This document shows, in pieces, positions 35,561 through 43,560 of a DNA stretch of 51,414 nucleotides. How positions within the stretch are numbered: position 1 is the stretch's first letter; each line of letters starts with the position of its first letter. The notes beneath the pieces were generated by a model. The model worked only from the letters and a program-made list of their open reading frames with translations. It had not been told where the DNA came from and searched no databases. The translations under genes and the position numbers were made by a program. The stretch lies in assembly GCA_024398295.1 (NCBI GenBank), contig JAKSJL010000006.1, positions 1 through 51,414 of the forward strand. Direction: 5' to 3'. This DNA is from Bacteroidales bacterium (lineage in GTDB: Bacteria > Bacteroidota > Bacteroidia > Bacteroidales > UBA932).

Positions 35561-36274
35561 ATGAAAAAGATCTGTCTAGTATTTGCTTCGATGCTCCTGG
35601 CATCGCTTTCACTATCCGCACAGGCCGTTCTTCATGAGATCGTGAAGACAGAGGACATGCCGAATGGAGTGAATTTCCTCCCGGGTCCTCCAGAAGTGGG
35701 CTCTGCAGCCTTTTATGCTGATATGTTCAGGTACTATGACACCAAGAAACTCCGTGACACGGAGAGGGGAGAGCAGGCGATAAAGGACGCACAGCTGAGC
35801 GTGGAGTTCTATCTGGAGCGCTTCGGCAAGGCAATGCATAGGGAGATGACTGTGGATACCTACCCGGCACTTTCAAGCTATATCTATAGCGTGTACAAGT
35901 GCGCCAGAAACTCCATAATCGAGGCCAAGGACCACTATGCACGTGTGCGCCCATATCAGCAGTTCGGCGAGCCTACACCTATTCCAGAGGATGAAGGACC
36001 TACAGACTACACGTCGTACCCATCAGGTCACACCGTGCGTGCGTGGGTGCTGGCACTGGCTCTCACTGCAGTTGATCCAGAGCACCAGGATGAGATCTTG
36101 AAAACCGGCCTTGACATGGCCGAGAGCCGCATCATTGCCGGTTTTCACTATCAGAGTGACATCGACGCGGCTTGTCTAGCCGCCAGTGCGGCCTTCGCCC
36201 GCATGGTCGCAGAGCCGCTCTTCATGGAGCTCCTCAGCGCCGCTCAGGCTGAGTTCCGCTCTGCAGCCAAATAG
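35561..36274 (+). CDS. Class A (PhoN-like) acid phosphatase
   Basis: The 237-residue protein has a signal peptide (about 1-20) and all three motifs of the vanadium-haloperoxidase-type phosphatases: K123 with R130-P131 (KDHYARVRP), PSGHT (154-158, H157), and SRIIAGFHYQSD (189-200, with R190, H196 and D200). The size and secretion fit class A non-specific acid phosphatases rather than the membrane PAP2 lipid phosphatases. It ends the flotillin operon, 6 nt after the thioredoxin gene. A GGCGC/GCGCC hairpin (36275-36289) follows the stop directly but has no T-run. Confidence 0.9.
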   Translation: MKKICLVFASMLLASLSLSAQAVLHEIVKTEDMPNGVNFLPGPPEVGSAAFYADMFRYYDTKKLRDTERGEQAIKDAQLSVEFYLERFGKAMHREMTVDTYPALSSYIYSVYKCARNSIIEAKDHYARVRPYQQFGEPTPIPEDEGPTDYTSYPSGHTVRAWVLALALTAVDPEHQDEILKTGLDMAESRIIAGFHYQSDIDAACLAASAAFARMVAEPLFMELLSAAQAEFRSAAK

Positions 36275-36345
36275 GGCGCCTATTGCGCCAATGAGACTGT
36301 ACATGCCGCGTTTGACTCTAGTGACTTGAACATCTGTGTGTTTGA

Positions 36346-36477
36346 TGGGTCATGGCGCTCACGCCTGTCCTCATCATCTGGCCATACGCCATCCTCTACA
36401 AGCAGAAGATCACAGCCAAGGACATCGTCGGCATCGCCATCACGATGGCCGGCGTCGCCCTCTTCTTCCTGGGCTAG
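36346..36477 (+). pseudogene. C-terminal remnant of an EamA/DMT family transporter
   Basis: Reading from ATG 36352 to TAG 36475-36477 gives 41 residues (ALTPVLIIWPYAILYKQK, then ITAKDIVGIAITMAGVALFF). They match the last two helices of EamA-type drug/metabolite transporters, which carry an LTPV..I loop followed by a GxxLxxxGVxLFF helix. In frame, a TGA stands at 36343-36345 and no further EamA-like sequence is seen upstream, so the rest of the gene is gone. The remnant lies between the phosphatase gene and the 102-bp repeats. Confidence 0.75.
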
Positions 36478-36487
36478 CGCTCATTCA

Positions 36488-36764
36488 GGGGGGGGCACCT
36501 CGCGGTGCGTGGAGTGGCTTCCAGCACCGCGAAGGAGCACCGCAGGTGCGAACTGCCCTCCCACGCACCTCCATCCCCTCAAAACCACGGTTCCAGGTGC
36601 AGAAACCGGCCATTTACACCGCGCGAACACAGAAGGGAGCACCGCAGGTGCGAAAAGCCCTCCCACGCACCTCCATCCCCTCAAAACCATGGCCCCAGGT
36701 GCAGATACCAGCCATTTACACCGCACGAACACAGAAGGGAGCACCGCAGGTGCGAAAAGCCCTC
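36488..36764. repeat. 102-bp tandem repeat block with G8 tract
   Basis: Two full tandem copies of a 102-bp unit (36535-36636 and 36637-36738) are followed by a partial third copy (36739-36764, 26 bp). The two full copies differ at eight positions. Each unit holds GCACC-GCA-GGTGC, a second GCACC and a second GGTGC, so several hairpins are possible. A related segment (36496-36534), with GCACC-TCGC-GGTGC and a run of eight G (36488-36495), precedes the array. No open frame here looks like a real gene, although all frames stay open because 102 is a multiple of three. With the EamA remnant this fills the stretch between 36275 and 36764. Confidence 0.85.
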
Positions 36765-36904
36765 TACTTACATGAAAGTGTCAGTGTAGTTCCGCCTTGT
36801 GGAATAGACTCTGGCTCATCCATCACGATTGATTCTATACCAATCTTTGCTGTACACGCGCACATAGTCATAATGAGATAGGTAAGTATGATTGTTCGTT
36901 TCAT
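36764..36904 (-). pseudogene. Truncated lipoprotein gene, paralogue of the 37370-38254 gene
   Basis: ATG 36904 opens a 46-residue frame (lipoprotein signal MKRTIILTYLIMTMCAC, then ESIVMDEPESIPQGGTTLTL). It aligns with the first 46 residues of the 294-residue lipoprotein at 37370-38254 (PESIPQEGTTLSIIYK). The frame stops at TAG exactly where the 102-bp repeat block begins (36764), whereas the paralogue continues for about 250 residues. The repeat block therefore probably replaced the rest of the gene. It lies 7 nt after the 144-residue lipoprotein gene. Confidence 0.7.
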
Positions 36905-36911
36905 GGGAATG

Positions 36912-37346
36912 CTATAATATAAAGATGATATCGACTCTCTTTTTCCCATTAATAGGTTCGCTAACAATACACTTGGACGCATCTTTAATTTGCTGTAAGT
37001 CATATGAGATTTCAGAATCGTGAATCGAAATAGTTGCTTTGCTTAAGAATATAAAAAAGTCTGTCTTGTAGTCGCCTCCCAAATAAAACTTTGGATTAGT
37101 AAGGACTAGTAGTTCAGAGGATGCATTCGCGTCAATTGTAGTCGAGCTGTTAATGCTGATAGACTCCGTGTGAAGATCTTCAGCATCATCATTTCTGGAT
37201 ACATATTCCCCTTCGAAGATATATGATATACTCTTTTCACAATTCATGCTGTTCTGTACTAAAAAATGTATATCTGCAGGACTCAGATACTTGTCACATC
37301 CGGCTACCAAGACCGCACAGATAAGAATGAAGAATATGCGTTTCAT
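36912..37346 (-). CDS. Small lipoprotein, unknown function
   Basis: The 144-residue protein has a lipoprotein signal (MKRIFFILICAVLVAGC, Cys17). The mature part is polar and probably beta-rich (for example TESISINSSTTIDANASSELLVL and DFFIFLSKATISIHDSEISYDL). I recognise no family. Base composition is clearly more AT-rich than that of the neighbouring core genes. It lies 23 nt after the 294-residue lipoprotein gene and probably shares its promoter. Confidence 0.65.
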   Translation of the reverse strand: MKRIFFILICAVLVAGCDKYLSPADIHFLVQNSMNCEKSISYIFEGEYVSRNDDAEDLHTESISINSSTTIDANASSELLVLTNPKFYLGGDYKTDFFIFLSKATISIHDSEISYDLQQIKDASKCIVSEPINGKKRVDIIFIL

Positions 37347-37369
37347 GATTATAGAGTTGTCAGTCGTAT

Positions 37370-38254
37370 CTATTGTAAACTGAAAAGCGATAATGAAATA
37401 GTCGGCATTGTCTCGTCATTCAGACTTGAACTGCTTATACCCTCTATTGAACTTAGTATATCTTTTCCATTAACGGTACGCCCTACAGGAGTGGAGCACC
37501 ATAGGTTAATGTCATGCTGCTTGCTAAAGCAAAGCTGCCCGTTGATGATATACAGATCATTGTCTGTGTCGTCTGTTGAGGTGTAATAATCTATGTGATT
37601 GGCAGGAAGATAGAATTTGTCGTTTCCTTGAGGTATCAAGGTGAGCGTAGAACCATTATTGAATTGTCTTGGGAGGCATCGAAATGACATGGCGGTGTTT
37701 GACAAAATGCGCCTTAAGGCTTGAGCTGTACCATTGTTCTCAAGGTCTACAAACAGAGTGTCTTTTCCGTATAGTATCATTAAATCCTGGTCTTTGATAC
37801 CACAATATTTGGTTTCTTGGTCTCTGTTCAAACACTTTTGTGAGCCGTCATATACTCGTTCCCATTTGGTAAAACTAGCCCCATCGTAATCTTCCAGCAT
37901 TGAGTGGAAGTTCAGGAACCCACCTGTTGATACTTCTATCATGACACGCCTTTCGTCGTGAGAGTCATTCTCGGGAACAATGACATCTAGTTCCAGGGTC
38001 TCTGGAATCGATGTTCCGTGACAGATATATTCGTGGGAGTACACTTCATCTCCAAGTATAAGCCTATATTGAAAAATTTGGAACTGTCCTTGTTGATCAA
38101 ACTTTGTTTTTGCGTACTTGTATATTATCGAGAGCGTGGTTCCTTCTTGAGGTATTGACTCTGGATAACGTACTGTGATATCCTCAATCTGTAGTCTCTG
38201 TGGACTGCATGAGATGAAGAATGATATCATGAATATCGGAAGAATGGAGCGCAT
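37370..38254 (-). CDS. Lipoprotein, unknown function
   Basis: The 294-residue protein has a short lipoprotein signal (MRSILPIFMISFFISC, Cys16). Its mature part starts with an Ig- or FN3-like strand pattern (IEDITVRYPESIPQEGTTLSIIYK and YRLILGDEVYSHEYICHG). I recognise no named family. The N-terminal region recurs in the truncated gene at 36764-36904, so this is a local paralogue pair. It is AT-rich compared with the flanking genes. A complete promoter lies 26 nt upstream of the ATG. Confidence 0.7.
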   Translation of the reverse strand: MRSILPIFMISFFISCSPQRLQIEDITVRYPESIPQEGTTLSIIYKYAKTKFDQQGQFQIFQYRLILGDEVYSHEYICHGTSIPETLELDVIVPENDSHDERRVMIEVSTGGFLNFHSMLEDYDGASFTKWERVYDGSQKCLNRDQETKYCGIKDQDLMILYGKDTLFVDLENNGTAQALRRILSNTAMSFRCLPRQFNNGSTLTLIPQGNDKFYLPANHIDYYTSTDDTDNDLYIINGQLCFSKQHDINLWCSTPVGRTVNGKDILSSIEGISSSSLNDETMPTISLSLFSLQ

Positions 38255-38280
38255 GTGGATAATGCCATGTATGTGTTTCG

Positions 38281-38311
38281 CAAATGTAGGGAATTAAACA
38301 GAAAAAGCAAA
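38281..38311 (-). promoter_or_regulatory. Promoter of the accessory lipoprotein genes
   Basis: On the minus strand TTTG (38311-38308), a 19-nt spacer and TACATTTG (38288-38281) match the full consensus. The -33 box overlaps the base of the tRNA-Arg terminator hairpin, so the two elements share bases. Confidence 0.7.
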
Positions 38312-38347
38312 GGGTAACCACTGATATGATCAAGTGATTACCCTTTT
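38309..38347 (-). terminator. Terminator behind tRNA-Arg
   Basis: On the minus strand AAAGGGTAA-T-CACT pairs with AGTG-G-TTACCCTTT across a 10-nt loop, with one internal mismatch. It is followed by GC and a run of five T. It begins 8 nt after the tRNA end. Confidence 0.75.
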
Positions 38348-38354
38348 GGAAGCG

Positions 38355-38428
38355 TGATTCCGGCGCGATTCGAACGCGCGACCCACAGCTTAGAAGGCTG
38401 TTGCTCTATCCAGCTGAGCTACGGAACC
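38355..38428 (-). tRNA. tRNA-Arg (anticodon TCT)
   Basis: The reverse complement folds as a normal 74-nt tRNA. The acceptor stem is GGTTCCG with CGGAATC (one G-T pair), with discriminator A at 38355. The D arm contains AGCTCAGCTGGATAGAGC. The anticodon loop is CTTCTAA between CAGC and GCTG. The T arm has GCGCGTTCGAATCGCGC. CCA is not encoded. Confidence 0.95.
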
Positions 38429-38466
38429 ATTCCCTCACTGCGACGATGAAGCGTCGTTAGAGATTG

Positions 38467-38497
38467 CAAAGATAGAACATTTATCTGGAAATTCAAA
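38467..38497 (-). promoter_or_regulatory. Promoter of tRNA-Arg
   Basis: On the minus strand TTTG (38497-38494), a 19-nt spacer and TATCTTTG (38474-38467) match the full consensus, 38 nt before the tRNA 5' end. A short CGACG/CGTCG hairpin (38441-38456) lies in the leader. Confidence 0.75.
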
Positions 38498-38522
38498 TAA
38501 TTCTTTTTGAAAGTGAAAGAAA

Positions 38523-38548
38523 GAACCCTGAGCGTAAGCCCAGGGTTC
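38523..38548 (-). terminator. Terminator of the RagA/RagB operon
   Basis: GAACCCTG (38523-38530) pairs perfectly with CAGGGTTC (38541-38548) around a 10-nt loop. On the minus strand it follows the stop of the BACON-like gene by about 20 nt and is followed by TTTCTTTC, an imperfect U-tract. Confidence 0.65.
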
Positions 38549-38570
38549 ATAACATTATTTCATTTTCAGA

Positions 38571-39625
38571 TTATTTCTGAGTCATGGTAGGGAAGATCAC
38601 TGCCAGAATAGTTGACTTTCTATTTGCAGTCGCAAGCGCTGCAGTGCCTGGAGCTGTGGTGAAGGTATAGAAAGTGAATCCTGTAGACTTACGTGCGGTG
38701 TTGAACATAGGAGCTGAATCATGGAGCTCAAGTGTGTACTTGCCACCTACATACTTATATGTGAAGTAAATAGCGTAAGGTGCAGTCTCACTGTAACCAA
38801 GATAGTTAGAAGCAAGGTCTGTGGTCGCATAGTTCACGCAGATATACTCGTAGAGAGGATCTGTGCCATATGTGCCGATGTACTGACAGTTGTTTATGAT
38901 AAGCATATCCTGGGCAGCATCAAATTTGATAGGAACTTCTCCCTCAGGTGTAAATCCGCTGATGTAGTACTTGTCAGGGTCGCTTGAGTCTTCGCTGTAG
39001 TCTTTGCCGAACTTGAGAAGAAGTCTACCTTATATGTGCCTGCGAAGTTTCTGTCAAACTTCTGGGTGAAGGTGTATACAGTCTCGACATCCTTGCACTT
39101 GATGGTGAAGGTACCTACTCTCTTATCGCCTGAATCATTGGCAGGGATGGTGATATGGTATCCACCTTCAATCTCGGTTACATTGATCCAATCCTGCTGT
39201 GCACCTGCTGATACCTCGAAGGTGCTTTCTCCGAGAATGTCAACCTCGCCTCCTGCCATTTCGACAAGGTAGCTGGTGTTTTTGAATGTATAAGTCATAC
39301 CGGTCTGCTGTGCAGTGAGGTAGATTGACTCGCCGTTGCACTCAAGAGTGATTCTTGAGGCTCTTCCGTCGAGACCGTCGTTCTGTGCGGCAGTAACGTT
39401 GATGTCGCTACCGGATACAGATACCTGGCACCAGTCAGATGCGCTGGTAGCCTTCACTGAACCCTTGGCACTTACGGTGATCTTTCCAGAACCACCGAGG
39501 GCGTCAAAGATAACGTCAGACTTGACTACAGAAATCTGTACAGGATCTGGAGTCGCTACGGGCTCCTTCTGGTTGCAGGCTGCGAGCATGAGTGCCGCAG
39601 CTGCGAAGTATAATATCCTTTTCAT
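38571..39625 (-). pseudogene. BACON-like lipoprotein with a frameshift
   Basis: Two overlapping frames read as one protein of about 350 residues. The first (from ATG 39625) has a lipoprotein signal (MKRILYFAAAALMLAAC, Cys17) and two BACON-like domains (about 30-105 and 108-190, with SASDWCQVSV and GAQQDWINVT). After GTYKVDFF it runs into a nonsense tail and stops at 38894. A frame starting around 39020 continues as LLKFGKDYSEDSSDPDKYYI through to 38571, with well-formed protein sequence. The shift is a lost base (or -1) within the TTCTTCT stretch at about 39015-39027. Whether it is real decay or a sequence error cannot be told. It is the last gene of the RagA/RagB operon. Confidence 0.75.
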
Positions 39626-41001
39626 TAGTCACCGATTTTTTTGAGGAGTGAAGGTTTCCATACAAGATGGGTCTTACCGAAGAACTTGTAGTTTACAGGA
39701 AGTGAGCTACCTGATGAACGGGTCGCAGAGGTCTGGGTAGGGCCTGAGTATGTAGATACCCAGAATGCGTCGAAGTTACGTCCTGCTACAGAACCATTGT
39801 TCTTCAAGACATACTCTGGGTTGGTCTCGTCGCCGTTCCATACAGTCATGACACCAGCATTGGACTCAAATGAAAGGTAACCAGAGGTTGCGCCATCCTT
39901 AGTAGCCTGGAGAGGGGTGATACCTACGTATCTTTTATTGTACATCACAGGCTCGCCGTTCTTGGTGAGGTTCTGAAGGAGCATTGAGAGGTTACCCTTG
40001 CTCTTGCTGTAGGTGAGGATGACGTCATAAACGTCATTTGTCTCGTCATATTTGCCATCAGCATCCCATCCAGCGACACCGGTCATGCGGTAGGTTGTAC
40101 CGTCGCCGGTAGCGGTAAGGCGGCAAGGGAATGCGCCAGAAGCGGTAGCGCTGTACCAGAAAGTGAACTCATACTTACCGTTGAACTCGTTATACTTTCT
40201 ATAGCCTTCTGGGTAAACTGCCAGGAGAGCAGTGCCTACAGATGCACCATCAGTGATGGCAATGTTTCCGTCAATGTCAATGCTGATGGCATTGATGTCA
40301 GCAGCTGGCTCGTAGAAACGGATACCACCAGGGACGATAGCGTATGCAGTCTCGTAGGTCTGGTCGCCGCTTGTGACAGTCACCTGACGGTTGTCGATGT
40401 CGAGCTCGCCGACGATCTCCTTGCCACCTACATTGCCCTTGAAGCCAGATACGAGGATTGCCTCCTCCTCTGCTGCTACGGACTCGAGGTAAGCTACAGG
40501 GTCGCCGCTGAACTTGCGCATGTACATGGTGTTCAGGGTCTTGGTACCGCGAAGGGTGATGAGGTCGCTCTTCACGTCGCATACGATGAACTCAAACTCT
40601 CCCTCGTAAGCTTGATATCTAGAAGAATTAGGTGTAGAGAAGAAGTGGATGTACTCGTTGTATGTGTCAAATGTAAGGCATGCACCGTCCTCGCTTGAAA
40701 GCTTGTAAAGGCTGGTAGCAGGTACATTGAACTTGCTTGCGATCTCTGAGTAGACGGTGACCTGCTGGTCAGCGTCGAACTTCATGATGAACGCATATCC
40801 ACCATACCTCTGGCTTCCTTCTGGATACATCTCCAAAAGCCAGCCGTCCTCAGAGCTGATGAGGGTGGACTTAGCGTTTTCCATAAGCTTATCCAGACGT
40901 ACAGAAGAAGACTCCTCGAAGAGGTCCTTCTGCTCGAAAAGACAAGACTGCATGCTCAGGGCAGCTGCTGCGATGAGAGCGTATTTGATGATTCTTTTCA
41001 T
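39625..41001 (-). CDS. DUF4302 family lipoprotein
   Basis: The 458-residue lipoprotein (signal MKRIIKYALIAAAALSMQSC, Cys20) has the DUF4302 start pattern: SVRLDKLMENAKSTLISSEDGWLLEMYPEG, followed by RYGGYAFIMKFD. The C-terminal half is beta-rich. DUF4302 proteins are found in Bacteroidota loci of the RagA/RagB type next to Mx1-type metallopeptidase lipoproteins, which is the case here. The function is unknown; surface binding of a nutrient or partner is likely. The gene's stop overlaps the ATG of the following BACON-like gene by one base. Confidence 0.8.
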   Translation of the reverse strand: MKRIIKYALIAAAALSMQSCLFEQKDLFEESSSVRLDKLMENAKSTLISSEDGWLLEMYPEGSQRYGGYAFIMKFDADQQVTVYSEIASKFNVPATSLYKLSSEDGACLTFDTYNEYIHFFSTPNSSRYQAYEGEFEFIVCDVKSDLITLRGTKTLNTMYMRKFSGDPVAYLESVAAEEEAILVSGFKGNVGGKEIVGELDIDNRQVTVTSGDQTYETAYAIVPGGIRFYEPAADINAISIDIDGNIAITDGASVGTALLAVYPEGYRKYNEFNGKYEFTFWYSATASGAFPCRLTATGDGTTYRMTGVAGWDADGKYDETNDVYDVILTYSKSKGNLSMLLQNLTKNGEPVMYNKRYVGITPLQATKDGATSGYLSFESNAGVMTVWNGDETNPEYVLKNNGSVAGRNFDAFWVSTYSGPTQTSATRSSGSSLPVNYKFFGKTHLVWKPSLLKKIGD

Positions 41002-41007
41002 ATCTGT

Positions 41008-41937
41008 TTAGTTTATGTCAATGTTTGTAAGATCGATCTGGCCGCCGGCAATCTTACCAAGGCGATCCTGAACTGTTCTGTGAAGTCTGTCAAGGTCAAT
41101 GCCCCATGAATCCTTCATGTATGTCTTCACGAGATCAAGCTTGGCGCTGATGAGCTCTGAACCATGGCAGTCATAAGAGTCTGCCTCCTGGAGCCATGCG
41201 TTCCACTGCGAGTCAGGGTAGCATACATACATAGAGAGAATCTCAGCGAAGTCCTCAGTGTAAGCGTTCTGAGAGTAAGCACTGATGAAACCCTTCTGGA
41301 GGTAACCGGTGCCATCTTCTGCAGATGATACATTGAAAGGAGCACTGTTCCACTCGTCTGCTACATAGTCAGCAGGGGTGACGAACTGGTATGAGGTAGG
41401 CATATCCTTGGTCTGGTTGAGGATATGGGTGAACTCATGGTGCATGGTCTTGAAGTAGAAGTGGTTCAGCTGATCAGCATCCTTTACATACTGGGTGAGG
41501 TAGTTCACGCCTGTAAGGAGGATCTTGCGACCGCCTTCTGCTGTACCGAGCACGATGGTACCGTTGTTCTTGTACTCATAATCGCCGATGCAGAAGATGA
41601 GCTTAGGGAAGTTTGCGCGGGTGAACTCGATGCCACCTGCTGCGTCGTAAGCCTCCAGACAGAGGTACTTCACGAGGTGAGCAAGGATGATTGAGTTCTG
41701 GTAGTTAGCAGGAACTGTGTAGTAGTTATAGTCAGCCTCAATGGTCTCGTAACGATACTTGAACTGAATATTATATGTATCTACATAGTTCTTCTGAAGC
41801 CACAGGTCGAAAGGTGTATACTGCACCTTGTCCACTGTGATGATGGACTCTGGATTGAGTTCTTCCTGCTTGTTGCATGAAGAGAACGCAAGAGCCGTAG
41901 CCATCGCTATGATGATTGTAATGAATGACTTTTTCAT
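41008..41937 (-). CDS. Putative zinc-binding metallopeptidase lipoprotein (Mx1 type)
   Basis: The 309-residue lipoprotein (signal ending LAFSSC, Cys21) has an HExxH zinc-site motif as HEFTH (H167, E168, H171) inside KTMHHEFTHILNQ. A downstream TEDFAEILSMYV helix may supply the third ligand. It fits the PF15890 family of SusD-associated putative metallopeptidases. In this operon it would act at the cell surface, possibly cutting proteins or peptides for uptake through the RagA-like channel. It lies 12 nt after the SusD/RagB gene. Confidence 0.85.
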   Translation of the reverse strand: MKKSFITIIIAMATALAFSSCNKQEELNPESIITVDKVQYTPFDLWLQKNYVDTYNIQFKYRYETIEADYNYYTVPANYQNSIILAHLVKYLCLEAYDAAGGIEFTRANFPKLIFCIGDYEYKNNGTIVLGTAEGGRKILLTGVNYLTQYVKDADQLNHFYFKTMHHEFTHILNQTKDMPTSYQFVTPADYVADEWNSAPFNVSSAEDGTGYLQKGFISAYSQNAYTEDFAEILSMYVCYPDSQWNAWLQEADSYDCHGSELISAKLDLVKTYMKDSWGIDLDRLHRTVQDRLGKIAGGQIDLTNIDIN

Positions 41938-41949
41938 GTTCTCTGCCTT

Positions 41950-43548
41950 TTATTTGTTACGAGGATTAGGCTGCATACCGGCTGAGATAACTCGTGAAGG
42001 GAGCTGGATAGCACGGCGAGGGTCGTCCTTCTTGAGGACGTCGATAAGCTGTGCAGGCATACCTGAAGCATCCATCTGACGACGGATGATCTCGATGCCG
42101 TATCTCTTCACGTCGAACCATCTCATACCCTGAGGCATCATCTCAATACGACGCATAGCGAGGACGCACTGGAGCATGGTCTCCTGTACTGAACCCTCCT
42201 CGTCGATAGCGAATGCAGGGTTGAGGTGCTTCTTGAGAGTAGACTCCATGCCCTCTGCATCTGAGTAAGAGTAGTTCTTTGAGTTATACCACTCCTGGAT
42301 GTTATCAGTGGTGAGGGTCACTCCGACCTTCATCTGGTTCTCAACCCAGAGGTTCATGTCCTCAAGTGCCTTGTCATAATCCTTCTTGAGGATGTAAGCC
42401 TCAGCTCTGTTGAGGAGACACTCGTCAGAAGTGAATGCAGGGTATACAGTACGCTGGTAACCAGTACCTGCGATAGGGTCTGTGTACTCGAACAGGTAAG
42501 GAAGTCTCCAGAAGATCACATACTCACGGTTGGTTCCAGAGTATGACTTCATAGGGCAATACATGTTTGTAGCCTCACCCCATACGTTGTCTGCCTTCGC
42601 GGTCTCGTGCTGTGATACATAGTTACCGTGAGCGAACTTCTTGTTTGTGGTGTACGCTCCGAATGAAGTACCGATGTACGAGTAAGCTGTGAGAAGAAGG
42701 AGGTTTGCATTTGACTCAGCGCCGATGTAGATGTTGCCGGCTGCGGCAGCTGATGTGCTGTTTGCAGAAAGCTCTACATAGTCGCGAAGCATGGTCTTTG
42801 GAGTAGCACCGAGGCACATGTCTGCATACTTGATAGCCTCATCCCACTTCTCATAGTAGAGATAGAAACGTGCTGCAAATGCGTATGCTGCCTTAGGGTT
42901 GAAGTGATACTTAGGGACCTTGTAGTAAGAGTCGCTGATGTATGGGAGACCTTCCTGAAGGTCTTTTTCGATCTTCTCGTATACCTCTGCGACAGTACCA
43001 CGGGTGTACTGAGGTGCAAGGGTAGTCTCAGGTGCCTCCATGTAGGTGATACCGAGGTCCTTAGAGCTTGTAGTCTTGTTATAGTTAAGGCTGAATACAT
43101 TGACGAGGATGAAGTGCGCATAAGCACGGCAGATGAGTGCCTCTGCCTTCTCCTGCCTGAGTGAGGCTGTCCACTCGCCACCGTTATTCTCAACGAGCTG
43201 CTCGATGGCCTCGAGGGCATGGTTTGCAGATGAGATCGCACCGTAGCAAGCACTCCAGATGTTCTCAGGAGACTCGTTGTTTGACTCGGTGATATCCTCC
43301 CAGTGCCATACCTGCTCAAAGAACTGGCTGCTTACATAGGTGTTGTTGAACTTATCGTAGTTATCGCTCATCAACTCTGTGACCATGATATAGTCGTGAT
43401 CAGGGTATGCAGAAGAAAGAAGGCTCTGGATCTTCTGCTCGCTGTCGATCTCGGCTCTGTTATCTGGCATCACGTCAAGGAACTTGTCGCATGATGCTGT
43501 GAGCATCATTGCAAGTGCGCTGAATGCTATTAAATATATCTTTTTCAT
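41950..43548 (-). CDS. SusD/RagB family outer-membrane lipoprotein
   Basis: The 532-residue lipoprotein (signal ending MLTASC, Cys20) shows the SusD/RagB layout. It starts with CDKFLDVMPDNRAEIDSEQKIQSLLSSAYP. TPR-like helices follow, with KAEALICRAYAHFILVNVF and KAAYAFAARFYLYYEKWDEAI. The C-terminal family motif RRIEMMPQGMRWFDVKRYGIEI is present. SusD proteins close over the SusC channel and hold the nutrient. It lies 12 nt after the SusC gene. Neighbouring protease-like genes suggest a peptide rather than a glycan substrate. Confidence 0.94.
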   Translation of the reverse strand: MKKIYLIAFSALAMMLTASCDKFLDVMPDNRAEIDSEQKIQSLLSSAYPDHDYIMVTELMSDNYDKFNNTYVSSQFFEQVWHWEDITESNNESPENIWSACYGAISSANHALEAIEQLVENNGGEWTASLRQEKAEALICRAYAHFILVNVFSLNYNKTTSSKDLGITYMEAPETTLAPQYTRGTVAEVYEKIEKDLQEGLPYISDSYYKVPKYHFNPKAAYAFAARFYLYYEKWDEAIKYADMCLGATPKTMLRDYVELSANSTSAAAAGNIYIGAESNANLLLLTAYSYIGTSFGAYTTNKKFAHGNYVSQHETAKADNVWGEATNMYCPMKSYSGTNREYVIFWRLPYLFEYTDPIAGTGYQRTVYPAFTSDECLLNRAEAYILKKDYDKALEDMNLWVENQMKVGVTLTTDNIQEWYNSKNYSYSDAEGMESTLKKHLNPAFAIDEEGSVQETMLQCVLAMRRIEMMPQGMRWFDVKRYGIEIIRRQMDASGMPAQLIDVLKKDDPRRAIQLPSRVISAGMQPNPRNK

Positions 43549-43560
43549 ATTGCGTGCTTA

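Noticed and set aside
36535-36764. CRISPR array
   Set aside because: The unit is 102 bp and directly tandem without unique spacers, only about two copies are present, and no cas gene is nearby.
36336-36881. Long frames across the 102-bp repeats, on both strands
   Set aside because: A repeat of 102 bp keeps every frame in phase, so several frames stay open together. None has a start context, and the predicted 34-residue repeats show no preference for silent changes.
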